A stretch of DNA of 64,000 bases from Gelidibacter japonicus (GCF_010725055.1 NZ_BJKB01000003.1:248001-312000), one strand, 5' to 3'. Positions 36,765-45,616 are shown, counted from the stretch's first letter. Notes: generated by a model not told the origin, from the sequence alone. Numbers and translations: made by a program.

Positions 36765-37388
36765 ATGAGAAAATTAGTTTGCCTCCTATCAATTTCATTT
36801 TTTTTAAGCAGCTTTTGTTCTATTAATGCTCAGGATTCTTTTGAAGATCTTCCTGACAATTACAAGACACGCCATGCTATTTATGACTATCAAGAAAATG
36901 AATTGACAAATACTGATTCCATTCCCGACTTTGCATCCAAATCCAATCCTTTAAAGATTACGGGAACAGTTTTTTTGAGTGATGGAATTACTCCTGCCAA
37001 GGATGTTATTCTTTATATCAATCAAGCTGATGAATATGGTACCTATAAATTGAAAAAACAACATGATAAGCGCTATGTATATCACAGAGGTTGGGTAAAA
37101 ACCGATGCTGATGGACAATACACTTTTTACACCTTTGTTCCTGGCAAGGAAAGACGAAGCAATGACTTTAAAAAGATCCATTTGGTCATCAAAGAACCAA
37201 ACAGAGTAGATATCAACGGATTTGATTTGATATTTGACAATGATCCTCTTTTAACGAAATCATGCCGTAAAAAAATTGCTAAAAACGGCCTGGATAACAT
37301 TCTGAAATTAGAAAAGGAAGAAACAATTGCGGTGGCTATAAAAGATATTGTATTAGACGATCAACGAATTGAATACGCAAAAAACTAA
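36765..37388 (+). CDS. Exported intradiol-dioxygenase-like protein
   Basis: A 207-residue protein with signal peptide MRKLVCLLSISFFLSSFCSINA. The mature part has LKITGTVFLSDGITPAKDVILYINQADEYGTYK...YHRGWVKTDADGQYTFYTFVPG, the beta-sandwich core of intradiol ring-cleavage dioxygenases. The usual HxH iron ligands appear only as KIH, and the Tyr after the PG turn is missing, so oxygenase activity is doubtful. ATG 36765 is chosen because it gives a clean signal peptide. Confidence 0.7.
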   Translation: MRKLVCLLSISFFLSSFCSINAQDSFEDLPDNYKTRHAIYDYQENELTNTDSIPDFASKSNPLKITGTVFLSDGITPAKDVILYINQADEYGTYKLKKQHDKRYVYHRGWVKTDADGQYTFYTFVPGKERRSNDFKKIHLVIKEPNRVDINGFDLIFDNDPLLTKSCRKKIAKNGLDNILKLEKEETIAVAIKDIVLDDQRIEYAKN

Positions 37389-37413
37389 AGTGTAATTACT
37401 ATAAATGACCAAT

Positions 37414-37445
37414 AAAAAAATCCCACAATTTGTGGGATTTTTTTA
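37414..37445. terminator. Bidirectional terminator between convergent genes
   Basis: Near-perfect palindrome AAAAAAATCCCACA-ATT-TGTGGGATTTTTTT, with A and T tracts on the two sides, so it serves both the plus gene ending at 37388 and the minus gene ending at 37468. Confidence 0.92.
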
Positions 37446-37467
37446 ATCATTTTTTGTTTAAAATAAT

Positions 37468-37725
37468 TTAATTTTTCATTTCGTTGACTTCATTTTGAAT
37501 GTCGGCAACTTCTTTTTTGGCACCAGTTTTGAGTTCGTCAAACTTATTTTTGACAGTTGATTCCACATCATTATAAGTCTCTTTTACCTTTTGGCCAACT
37601 TCGTTGACCTTGTTGTGTAATTCTTCCTTTTTCTCTGGGGATAAATTTTTATACTTCCACCAGGCATATACACCTGCTCCAATTCCCAATAAGGCCAAAA
37701 GACCTTTTCCTTGTTGTTTTTTCAT
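37468..37725 (-). CDS. YtxH-like small membrane-anchored protein
   Basis: An 85-residue protein with one short N-terminal membrane helix (GLLALLGIGAGVYAWWKY) followed by an amphipathic, charged helix (KVNEVGQKVKETYNDVESTVKNKFDELKTGAKKEV). This is the layout of YtxH-type stress proteins. Function unknown. It is divergent from the exported gene at 37961. Confidence 0.65.
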   Translation of the reverse strand: MKKQQGKGLLALLGIGAGVYAWWKYKNLSPEKKEELHNKVNEVGQKVKETYNDVESTVKNKFDELKTGAKKEVADIQNEVNEMKN

Positions 37726-37787
37726 ATTATTTGATTTGTATTAAAGATAAGAAATATCAAAACCAATCTTGTGATTTTGTTGTTTAT

Positions 37788-37826
37788 TGTGATAATTTTA
37801 ATACCCATTTGTGATAATATTAATAC
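37788..37826. repeat. Two direct repeats TGTGATAATnTTAATAC, 22-bp spacing
   Basis: Seventeen-base copies at 37788-37804 and 37810-37826 differ at one base. A 22-base period is two helical turns, as expected for a regulator bound to one DNA face. They lie between divergent genes, 62-101 bases upstream of the minus-strand YtxH-like gene. Confidence 0.5.
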
Positions 37827-37960
37827 TCTGTTAATCTCTCCCAGAATGGGGTATGGTTATATTAAAACTCACTTGGATCAATGCTTAGCCAGACCGTTAA
37901 AATTTCATAAAAGTCTTGACTATATATTCATAAAATCTTAAATTATGGGAAAACAGTATT

Positions 37961-38320
37961 ATGAAAACTCTTATGGCCTTCTTTTTTATTTTGTATTCCA
38001 GTTCACTATTTGCACAGTTTCCCCAAGCGAGTGTTACGGATATAAATGTAAAATTACGAGCAGATAAAATAACAGCTGAATACAATAAACATTTGGGGTT
38101 AAATGGAATTCAGATTCCCTTATTTAAAAATAAGATTGCCCATTATTTAGTCTTGGCCGACGAAATCAAAAAAAACAATGAAGGAAGGGAAGAACTAAAT
38201 GCCTTAATTGAGATGCAAGCCAATGAATCCTTGGCTATGAACGATATTTTAACCTTGTATCAATACCGACTCTACAAAAAATTGAAACCTGAAATTCAAC
38301 CATTGAAAATGGTCGAGTAA
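37961..38320 (+). CDS. Exported hypothetical protein, 119 aa
   Basis: Signal peptide MKTLMAFFFILYSSSLFAQ, then a mostly helical mature domain (EYNKHLGLNGIQIPLFKNKIAHYLVLADEIKKN...LNALIEMQANESLAMNDILTLYQYRLYKKLKPEI). No family recognised. Periplasmic or surface location is inferred from the signal peptide only. Confidence 0.6.
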   Translation: MKTLMAFFFILYSSSLFAQFPQASVTDINVKLRADKITAEYNKHLGLNGIQIPLFKNKIAHYLVLADEIKKNNEGREELNALIEMQANESLAMNDILTLYQYRLYKKLKPEIQPLKMVE

Positions 38321-38370
38321 GGCATTAATAGAGTGCAGAGATTACCATTTTTCTAAATGTGAATCCACTA

Positions 38371-39237
38371 TTATCGAATATTAAAGTCCACTAAATGGAT
38401 AGTTGCTGCACCACCGACGGCCTCATTGGAAATATAGAGATCGCCATCGGCACTAAAGGTCATTCCTTCTGGCTGCGGGAAATTGATTTCATCCAGTTTA
38501 TATACGTTTTTCAATCCACCATTTTTATCTAAGATCAGTAATTTGGGGTTTTTACCTTCCAGAACATAAATGTCGTTGGTCTTTGGATGCACGGCAATTT
38601 CTGAAGGATTGAACGTCTTATGCAACTTCTTGCCTCTGTACTCTTTTAAGGCCTCTGCATTCATTTCTATCCTATAAGCTGGCGAATTTATATCAGCCCT
38701 TTTCGTAGCCATTGAAATCTTATAAATACCTTTAAATTCATCGTGGGCATCTTTGTCTTTTGGAGCGGTCAATAACGATTGATCTTTCTTTGAATAGGTT
38801 AAAGATTCCATATTGTTGGAAGATTTGAAACCAGTTTGATGAGAGCTGATGGTTTTATTGGTGTTTCTCCAATCTTTTATTTCATATAACAATCCATCAC
38901 TTTGCATCACAAATAAATCGGTATTGTGGAGCGCAATGGCTTCATAATCGCCATTTCCAGCAAAAGGGATCTCTTCAGTGATGGAATTCATATCAAGATC
39001 ATATAAATAAATAACGCCATTTTCATCTTGAACGCAGGCCAAAGTATGGTCGTCAATCCAAACCATACCGCTTATCTCATTCAATTCTGTGGGCAGTTCC
39101 CAGGTTTCAGAAATGGTATAACTCTCCATGACCTCAGTGATTTCCGCATTGGTTTGACTAAGTTTTGAAAATCCGATAACGGCGATCCCAATTAAAACTG
39201 TAGTAAATAGACCTATAAATAAACTGGATTTTTTCAT
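38371..39237 (-). CDS. SdiA-regulated-type beta-propeller protein
   Basis: A 288-residue exported or anchored protein: one N-terminal helix (SLFIGLFTTVLIGIAVIGF), then propeller-like repeats: LPTELNEISGMVWIDDHTLACVQDENGVIYLYDL, GNGDYEAIALHNTDLFVMQSDG, FNPSEIAVHPKTNDIYVLEGKNP, PQPEGMTFSADGDLYISNE. This fits the SdiA-regulated (NHL-related) family. Ligand or role unknown. It is codirectional with, and 95 bases after, the two-component genes. Confidence 0.8.
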   Translation of the reverse strand: MKKSSLFIGLFTTVLIGIAVIGFSKLSQTNAEITEVMESYTISETWELPTELNEISGMVWIDDHTLACVQDENGVIYLYDLDMNSITEEIPFAGNGDYEAIALHNTDLFVMQSDGLLYEIKDWRNTNKTISSHQTGFKSSNNMESLTYSKKDQSLLTAPKDKDAHDEFKGIYKISMATKRADINSPAYRIEMNAEALKEYRGKKLHKTFNPSEIAVHPKTNDIYVLEGKNPKLLILDKNGGLKNVYKLDEINFPQPEGMTFSADGDLYISNEAVGGAATIHLVDFNIR

Positions 39238-39332
39238 AATATTATTTTATGATTCAAAGGTCTAGTTTAATTCTGAAAACTTTTGGGAATGGGAGCGTGC
39301 TAACTTTTATTTAATACAATTTTAACGACTAT

Positions 39333-40598
39333 TTAGAAAAAAGTGAGCTTAAAAATGTGTTCTTCAGAGTAACGATACTCTAATCCAATTCCATACTTCT
39401 CTGAAATGGCTTTTGCGATGGCCAAGCCAAGTCCCGTAGATTTTTTATCATTACTTATTTTTTTAAATCTTGAAAATATAAGGTTAGCATTTAGGGCTTC
39501 AGCAACTCCAAAATTACTTATTGAAATTGATTTTTCATGAATCTTTATGGTAACGGTATTATTTCGTTGTCCGTGGATGATGGCATTTTTAACTAGATTG
39601 GTCATTAGGACGACAGCAAGATCCTTATTCATTTGAAAATTTAAATTTGAATGTTCTTCTAAATGCAATACGATATGTTTATGCGATGCCAGATCTTCAA
39701 AATCCCCAATAATATTGGCAGTCAGACTATTGAAATCAATCGTTTCCTCATCGACAAATTGCCTGTTTTCAATTTTTGATAATAAAAGTAAGGATTTGTT
39801 CAGTCGCGTCAATCGGCCAAGATTGTCCAGCACAGAAGCCATCGTTTTAATATCGTCCGCGGGTAGCTTGGTATTCTCAAGAAACAATTCCAACTTATTG
39901 ATGATTATGGCCAAAGGCGTTTGTAACTCGTGCGATGCGTTTTCAATAAAATGCTGCTGTTCCAGATATCGAGCTCGGCTTTGGTCAATAAGTGTTGTTA
40001 TTGAAGTGTTGAGGAGTTTGAACTCTTCAATATTTGTATCGATCGTCTTGATATGATGGTTTTTTTCTATTCTGAAATCAGGCAATTGCCTCATCAGGCT
40101 ATGAAAGGGTTTCCAGATTTTTTTCAGCATCAAATTATTCAGAATGACAATGGCAATCATAAGTGAGGCGTAAAGTACAATCAAATACACTACCAAATCC
40201 TGGATCAGATCGTCCTCTTCAACCATTGAGGTGATAAATTTTACCTTGTAATAGTTGTCATTATAGGCCAACGTGGTTTCGTAGACCCGAACCGGTTCAA
40301 AATCACGTTCATTGAGCATGTACATTAAAGTATCTGAATTACGATCTTCAAATTGCTCGTATTGTTTTTTGGAAATGGGTGTTATGGCATGACTCCAAAG
40401 ATCGAGATCATTATGTTCGAGTATTTCAGGATTCGTAGGCAATCGCTCCAATAGCAATATTTTTTGGTTTTCAAGGCCATCGTCCAAGCTGTCATAAATC
40501 TCATCGAGCATGGCATAGTAGAAAATAAATGCCCAAATGCTTATGAGGGGTACCAGTAGAATGGCAAGATATTTTGAAGTATGGTTGAGTAGTTTCAT
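39333..40598 (-). CDS. Sensor histidine kinase
   Basis: A 421-residue membrane kinase. Two membrane helices (about 10-30 and 134-154) enclose a ~100-residue periplasmic sensor; then HisKA with phosphoacceptor H223 in NASHELQTPLA, N-box NLVKNAIIHG and G-box STGLGLAIAKAI. It pairs with the response regulator whose stop overlaps its start by one base (TGATG). The signal is unknown. Confidence 0.93.
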   Translation of the reverse strand: MKLLNHTSKYLAILLVPLISIWAFIFYYAMLDEIYDSLDDGLENQKILLLERLPTNPEILEHNDLDLWSHAITPISKKQYEQFEDRNSDTLMYMLNERDFEPVRVYETTLAYNDNYYKVKFITSMVEEDDLIQDLVVYLIVLYASLMIAIVILNNLMLKKIWKPFHSLMRQLPDFRIEKNHHIKTIDTNIEEFKLLNTSITTLIDQSRARYLEQQHFIENASHELQTPLAIIINKLELFLENTKLPADDIKTMASVLDNLGRLTRLNKSLLLLSKIENRQFVDEETIDFNSLTANIIGDFEDLASHKHIVLHLEEHSNLNFQMNKDLAVVLMTNLVKNAIIHGQRNNTVTIKIHEKSISISNFGVAEALNANLIFSRFKKISNDKKSTGLGLAIAKAISEKYGIGLEYRYSEEHIFKLTFF

Positions 40599-41269
40599 CA
40601 GTCGGTTTCAAGTTTATAGCCTACACCATAAACCGCCTCAATATTGATGGTGGCATGTTCAAGTTTTTTGCGCAGGTTCTTGATTTGCGAATAAATAAAG
40701 TCAAAACTATCAGATTGGTCAATATGATCACCCCAAACGTGCTCTGCCAAGGCTGACTTGGTAACCAATCTGGTTTTATTTGTGATGAGATACATCAAGA
40801 TATCGTATTCCTTTCGGTTGAGGACAATTTCATGGTTATCAACAGTCACTCGTCTGTTTTCAGGTTGGACGGACACATTGCCGATGTGGATGTATTGATT
40901 CCCTTCAAAATGCCGTCGTCGTAAAACGGCCTTGACACGCGCATGTAATTCGGCCATATGAAATGGTTTTGGCAAATAATCATCAGCTCCCAAATTGAGG
41001 CCTTCCAATCGGTCATCCAATGAATCCTTGGCCGACACGATAATCACACCGTCGTCCTTTCCACTCAATTTCAATGCTTTTAATAGTTCAAGCCCATTGC
41101 CATCAGGAAGTGTGATGTCCAATAAAATACAGTCGTAATCATAGACGGCAATTTTTTGCAATGCCGTTTTGTAATCAGAAGCTGTTTCTACAATATAATG
41201 CTCGCGTTCCAGGGTTTGCGACATATTCTCCAACATCTCAGGTTCATCTTCTATAATCAACAATTTCAT
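40598..41269 (-). CDS. OmpR-family response regulator
   Basis: A 223-residue regulator: receiver domain with E7/D8 and phosphoacceptor D51 (LLDITLPDGNGLELL), K in LPKPFHMAEL, and a C-terminal winged helix (VLNRKEYDILMYLITNKTRLVTKSALAEHVWG). ATG 41269 (MKLLIIEDEPEML) is chosen over an upstream TTG. Divergently upstream, 203 bases away, lies a PepSY-like exported protein gene, a plausible target. Confidence 0.94.
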   Translation of the reverse strand: MKLLIIEDEPEMLENMSQTLEREHYIVETASDYKTALQKIAVYDYDCILLDITLPDGNGLELLKALKLSGKDDGVIIVSAKDSLDDRLEGLNLGADDYLPKPFHMAELHARVKAVLRRRHFEGNQYIHIGNVSVQPENRRVTVDNHEIVLNRKEYDILMYLITNKTRLVTKSALAEHVWGDHIDQSDSFDFIYSQIKNLRKKLEHATINIEAVYGVGYKLETD

Positions 41270-41471
41270 TTTATGAATTTTAAGCAATTGTAATACTGAA
41301 ATCTAAAATCATTTAGGAATCCCTCTAAAATAAAGAAAAAGAACTCTGTTATGGGTTTTTATGAGCTTTAGTTTTGGGAAAAACTTAACGAATAAACATC
41401 CGAAATTCCCAATTCATTACAGTTTTGTGAACTTCCTTTGTTCCAAATTAAAACAATAAAAACAATAGAAA

Positions 41472-41912
41472 ATGAAAAAATTAAGAATAGCCGCACTATT
41501 GTTGTTTGCAACAGCAGCAGTAAGTGCACAGGATTTAAGAACGAATGAAGTACCAGCAAATTTACAGAGTACTTTCACTAAATCGTTTACTAATGTCAAA
41601 GATGTGGAATGGGAAAAGAAAGGCGATGTCTATAAGGTCGAATTCGAGATCAATAGGATGGATCATGACATTTGGTACGATGCACAAGGAAATGTCATCA
41701 AATCAAAGATAGAAATTTCAGAAAGTGAATTGCCTTCAACGGTTGCTTCTGCAGTTAAAACCAAATATGCCGATTATAAAATTGACTCTGTAGAAGTCCT
41801 TGAAGAAGGAGGTAAAAAAACCTACAAAGTGGAAATAGAAAAGGGCTGGACTAAAGAGAGAAAACTTGTGTTGGATGCTTCAGGAGAAATACTGAGTGAT
41901 ATGGAAGATTAA
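41472..41912 (+). CDS. Exported PepSY-like protein
   Basis: A 146-residue protein with signal peptide MKKLRIAALLLFATAAVSAQ. It has two PepSY-like repeats: ...FTNVKDVEWEKKGDVYKVEFEINRMDHDIWYDAQGNVI and YKIDSVEVLEEGGKKTYKVEIEKGWTKERKLVLDASGEIL. Such periplasmic proteins often inhibit proteases or act in signalling next to two-component systems. Divergent from the response regulator; followed by a terminator. Confidence 0.82.
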   Translation: MKKLRIAALLLFATAAVSAQDLRTNEVPANLQSTFTKSFTNVKDVEWEKKGDVYKVEFEINRMDHDIWYDAQGNVIKSKIEISESELPSTVASAVKTKYADYKIDSVEVLEEGGKKTYKVEIEKGWTKERKLVLDASGEILSDMED

Positions 41913-41940
41913 TTTTTTATAGTAAAAATTGATTGGTAGC

Positions 41941-41976
41941 AAAAAGGATTGGAATTCGATTTCAGTCCTTTTTTTA
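41941..41976 (+). terminator. Terminator after the PepSY-like gene
   Basis: Stem AAAAAGGATTG/CAGTCCTTTTT with a T-G wobble and an 11-base loop, then a T run, 29 bases past the stop. Confidence 0.8.
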
Positions 41977-42141
41977 TATCATTTAAACCCTGTTCAGAAT
42001 AAGACCGCATCTTTAAAACTCCGAAGTCTGGTTTAAGAATTTATAAAACAAGCATTTAGCGGCACCTTTATCACTCCATTTTAAAATGGAAATACATAGA
42101 TGCCGCCATGAGTTAGTTTTTAATTAAAGATGAAAATGAGC

Positions 42142-42291
42142 CTATTCAGGAGTTTCTGAATCTTCTTTTTTCTTGCCACTCATAATAAAGTTGATGAGAA
42201 TGCCTACTAATACAACACAAACTATAGCGAAAATGGCAATCATAAAGACGCCATTATTCCAGTTGGCATCTAAAAGTAAAGGTTGATACAT
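42142..42291 (-). CDS. Small single-span membrane protein, 49 aa
   Basis: An unbroken frame starting MYQPLLLDANWNN, then a membrane helix (GVFMIAIFAIVCVVLVGILINFIM) and a charged tail (SGKKKEDSETPE). This topology and the WNNG-helix-KK tail look like the conserved small membrane proteins of flavobacteria. It is alone between terminator 41941 and the gene at 42492. Function unknown. Codon use looks coding-like; homolog search would settle it. Confidence 0.6.
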   Translation of the reverse strand: MYQPLLLDANWNNGVFMIAIFAIVCVVLVGILINFIMSGKKKEDSETPE

Positions 42292-42491
42292 GTTTAATAC
42301 GTTTTGGTTTTTGGTAAAAATATATCATAAAGGTATCAAAAAACATGATTATTATCAGAAATACATGGGGTTTTTAATTCTTGCTAAAGATTTGACTAGA
42401 TACTTTAAGCAACACATTGAAAATACATTGCTAATCACTTTTTAGGAAATGGAAATTGTATAATTTTGCAAGATGTTAAACAACCTCTAAA

Positions 42492-42863
42492 ATGAAAGCA
42501 TTTATTGTATTGATCTTATTGTTCTTTTCAATAACCTCAGTAGCTCAAATTGACTATAAAAAACAATTGGACAGTTTGATGATTGTCCATAAAGTATGTA
42601 CTATTGAAAGTAGCATCCGGAACCAGCGTGTCAAATTGGACAACTTGAAAAAGCAGAAGCAAAGCCTAAATGCGCAGCTTGCGGAAATACAAAGTTTCAA
42701 ACTTGGCCGCACTGACGCTGAAAAAGAGGCACAGCTGACTGAAATTAATCAGCAAATAGAAGCCAATACCACTGCGCTTACTGCGGCAGGGGTGCAATTG
42801 ACCACGCTGATCAATGAACTCGTCTTGGCCAATGAGGATGTAAAGGCCTTACAGAACCAATAA
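42492..42863 (+). CDS. Exported coiled-coil protein, 123 aa
   Basis: Signal peptide MKAFIVLILLFFSITSVAQ followed by a long helix with coiled-coil character (SSIRNQRVKLDNLKKQKQSLNAQLAEIQSF and TDAEKEAQLTEINQQIEANTTALT). No family recognised. Probably periplasmic. It stands alone. Confidence 0.6.
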   Translation: MKAFIVLILLFFSITSVAQIDYKKQLDSLMIVHKVCTIESSIRNQRVKLDNLKKQKQSLNAQLAEIQSFKLGRTDAEKEAQLTEINQQIEANTTALTAAGVQLTTLINELVLANEDVKALQNQ

Positions 42864-42950
42864 TTTTTAGATAAAAAGAGTGAAAGTTCATTGTTTTAAA
42901 AGGACATGACCAAAAGGTGGAAATACTGGTTCATTACCGGCACTTAAGTG

Positions 42951-43046
42951 TCATGGTCTAAATGCAAGGGTGTAAAATAGGTATCTGAATGCTGCAAGAA
43001 TAGCAATAAGTATAATAGCTCCTAACCAATAGAAAACGCCCATCAT
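42951..43046 (-). CDS. Possible 31-aa membrane peptide
   Basis: A short frame, MMGVFYWLGAIILIAILAAF then RYLFYTLAFRP, would give a single-span peptide. There is no homolog evidence, and its start abuts the AraC remnant on the other strand, so it may be chance. Confidence 0.2.
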   Translation of the reverse strand: MMGVFYWLGAIILIAILAAFRYLFYTLAFRP

Positions 43047-43165
43047 CCCAGTTGCTTCAAAGTGGATTTGAAAGCTTAAGTCACTTTAATCGGACGTTCA
43101 AACATCTTAAAGGTGAAAGTCCAAGAGATTTAAGGTCTAATTTTATGCCCAATAGAGGGTTTTAA
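43043..43165 (+). pseudogene. Remnant of an AraC-family regulator (C-terminal HTH only)
   Basis: In one frame, ending at TAA 43163-43165, the DNA encodes QSGFESLSHFNRTFKHLKGE followed by SPRDLRSNF. This is the second helix-turn-helix of AraC-type regulators (SGFxSLSxFNRxFKxxxGxSPxxxR). The first HTH and sensor domain are missing and the same frame has a stop at 43016, so this is a decayed gene fragment. Confidence 0.75.
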
Positions 43166-43274
43166 TAGCCTGAGGCTTGCCTCCATCAAAAAGACATTTT
43201 CCTATGTGTTCTTAGAAGGCATGCCCGAGGTTCTTGGTTGTGACTTAAGCTGGATTGGTTTTATAAAAATCTAT

Positions 43275-43502
43275 CTACGATCCTGGTTTTGGAGGTAAAG
43301 CGAACGCCACGGCATCATGTTCAAAATGGTTTCGGTGTGACCCATCGCAAAACGGTTTGTTTGCGCTTAATCCGCATCTACAAAGTGAGATGACATCACG
43401 GCCACCAAGGTCATAGGCATTTCCATCCTTATCGACAATTTGAAAATCGCCTTCTATTCTTAATGAACCGTTGTTATTGACTTTTAAAGTTGTTTTACTC
43501 AT
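43275..43502 (-). CDS. CDGSH iron-sulfur domain protein
   Basis: A 75-residue protein with one CDGSH motif, CRCGLSANKPFCDGSHRNH, which binds a [2Fe-2S] cluster by three Cys and one His. Single-domain CDGSH proteins of this size are thought to transfer electrons or clusters. It stands alone downstream of a long AT-rich stretch. Confidence 0.93.
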   Translation of the reverse strand: MSKTTLKVNNNGSLRIEGDFQIVDKDGNAYDLGGRDVISLCRCGLSANKPFCDGSHRNHFEHDAVAFALPPKPGS

Positions 43503-43902
43503 AAGGGTTATTATTTATTATTGGTTATTAATTATTGTTATTAGTTATTTTAATATTGAACTGTTGTTTTGAATTTGGTGGCATGCTTTTGAAGTTTATG
43601 GTAGCCACATAACAAACCTATTCTCAATATTTTCCTGTAATGCGCTAATCTACATTAAGTTTTTGAATAAAGGAATCAGTCATCATTAGAACCTTTAACC
43701 TCAGGATTGATAATCTGAATGGTTGCTTATTAACCAGTCAGTTATGGTGTTGAATGAAGAAAGAGTCTGTTTTAAAACCGGAATGGACAACAATCCACTC
43801 AAAACGACCAACCAAGGATTAACATTGTCCTAACAGCACAACTGAAATTAATGCTGTAATTTCGTCTTTTGACCTCTTTTGAGGTTCTATTCTTACAATA
43901 TT
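43503..43902. other. Non-coding gap upstream of the LLM oxidoreductase
   Basis: About 400 bases. The left part is a TTATTAnTTATTA-type low-complexity run (43508-43550). Near the right end TAATTTCG (43857-43864) is a one-base variant of the -7 consensus, about 39 bases before the gene. Confidence 0.4.
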
Positions 43903-44937
43903 ATGACTTTACAACCTATGAAATCTCAACATACTGCATATTCCATTTTAGAACTCGCCTTAGTTTCTGAAGGCCATAGTCTCAAGCAGACCTTTAACAA
44001 CTCACTTAAATTGGCTCAAAAGGCCGAAAAATTTGGCTATACACGTTTTTGGTTGGCAGAACATCATAATGCCGTCAATATTGGCAGTAGTGCGACCACG
44101 GTGCTTATTGGCTATGTTGCCGAAGGTACCCAAACCATTCGTGTAGGTTCTGGCGGAATTATGTTGCCTAACCATTCGCCATTGATTGTTGCCGAACAAT
44201 TTGGTACCTTAGGTTCATTGTATCCCAACCGTATCGATTTAGGCTTGGGAAGAGCCCCAGGAACGGATAGGGAAACAGCTCTCGCCATTCGCTCCGATTT
44301 TATGCAAGCCACACATTCATTTCCTAAGGATATTGAGGATATCCAACAGTATTTTTCTGTAGACAATGCGCGCTCTAAAATTAGAGCCACCGTCGCTGAA
44401 GGGGTAGAGGTTCCCATTTATATTTTAGGATCCAGTACCGATAGTGCCCATTTAGCGGCAAGTAAAGGTCTGCCGTATGCCTTTGCCAGCCACTTTGCCA
44501 CCATTCATTTGGAAGCGGCTATAGCGATTTACCGAGAAAAATTTCAGCCTTCAGACAGTTTAAAAGCATCCTATGTCATGGCAGGTGTTAATATTATCAT
44601 CGCTGATACCGATGAGGAAGCCGAAAGTTATTCGACCTCATTGATCCGAATGTTTCTGGGTATTTTTACCGGAAAACGGGAGTATATGCAACCACCAACG
44701 GCCATGACCCAAGAGTTTAGGGAAATCATGCAACATCCTCAGGTGCATCAAATGTTGAAGTATTCCTTTGTTGGGAGCAAAGCCACCGTAAAAGCCCAAG
44801 TAAAGGATTTTTTAGAGAAAACCAAAGCCGACGAACTGATTGCAGTGACCAATATTTATGATATCAACCATCGGATCCGATCTTATGAATTGTTTGCGGA
44901 AATTATGGACGAGTTGAATGCTGAAGCTGCGGTATAA
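43903..44937 (+). CDS. LLM-class flavin-dependent oxidoreductase (luciferase-like)
   Basis: A 344-residue bacterial-luciferase-like TIM barrel: FWLAEHHNAVNIGSSATTVLIGYVAEGTQTIRVGSGGIMLPNHSPLIVAEQFGTL is the MsuE/luciferase-like monooxygenase pattern; LDLGLGRAPGTDRET follows. It uses reduced flavin; the substrate is unknown. Start ATG 43903; ATG 43918 (MKSQHTAYSILELAL) is equally plausible. The CIA30 gene follows 11 bases later. Confidence 0.88.
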   Translation: MTLQPMKSQHTAYSILELALVSEGHSLKQTFNNSLKLAQKAEKFGYTRFWLAEHHNAVNIGSSATTVLIGYVAEGTQTIRVGSGGIMLPNHSPLIVAEQFGTLGSLYPNRIDLGLGRAPGTDRETALAIRSDFMQATHSFPKDIEDIQQYFSVDNARSKIRATVAEGVEVPIYILGSSTDSAHLAASKGLPYAFASHFATIHLEAAIAIYREKFQPSDSLKASYVMAGVNIIIADTDEEAESYSTSLIRMFLGIFTGKREYMQPPTAMTQEFREIMQHPQVHQMLKYSFVGSKATVKAQVKDFLEKTKADELIAVTNIYDINHRIRSYELFAEIMDELNAEAAV

Positions 44938-44948
44938 TTTTATTGACA

Positions 44949-45449
44949 ATGACTATGGCAAACCACTCTTTAATTTTCGATTTTCAAACACAACAAAACA
45001 CTGCTAATTGGCTGGTGATCAATGATGGGGTGATGGGCGGACTTTCCAAAGGGATGATAAAAGTGAATGAAGCGGGAAATGGACTTTTTTCAGGTTTTGT
45101 CACCACCGAGAATAACGGCGGTTTTTCTTCCGTCAAATATGCTGTTTCTAAAGGAGATGTATCACATTTCGATGCTGTAAAAATAAGAGTCAAAGGCGAT
45201 GGTAAAATCTATCAATTTCGGATCAAATCAGACCAAACAAAAGAGTATTCCTATGTTAGTGAGTTCAAAACTTCGGGCGATTTTGAAACTATAACGCTTC
45301 CATTTGCCGACTTTTACGCAAGTTTTAGAGGCAATAAACTTGGGATTCCAAATTATAGCGGAAAACAGATGGAAGAAGTGAGATTTCTAATCGGCAATAA
45401 AAAAGATGAGGATTTCGCTTTGGAAATTGAACGGATATGGTTGGAATGA
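44949..45449 (+). CDS. CIA30-like (NDUFAF1-type) beta-sandwich protein
   Basis: A 166-residue protein with the CIA30 signature: WLVINDGVMGGLSKGMI, GFVTTENNGGFSSVKY, then RVKGDGKIYQFRIKSD and the C-terminal IGNKKDEDFALEIERIWLE. In eukaryotes the family aids complex I assembly; bacterial members may bind carbohydrate-like ligands. Probably cotranscribed with the LLM gene. Start ATG 44949; ATG 44955 is possible. Confidence 0.85.
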   Translation: MTMANHSLIFDFQTQQNTANWLVINDGVMGGLSKGMIKVNEAGNGLFSGFVTTENNGGFSSVKYAVSKGDVSHFDAVKIRVKGDGKIYQFRIKSDQTKEYSYVSEFKTSGDFETITLPFADFYASFRGNKLGIPNYSGKQMEEVRFLIGNKKDEDFALEIERIWLE

Positions 45450-45616
45450 TGGCTTGCATTTTCATGAATTGGACGTCTTCCATGGCTCTCAATCTGGATA
45501 ACCTGTAATTTTTAGAGTCCGATTTTCTTATCTTCCTAACTTTCCATTGCGCATAAATCAATCAAATGGTGTTATTCCCTGCCTAACTGTGGTTATCTTT
45601 GCACAAAACATAGTCT

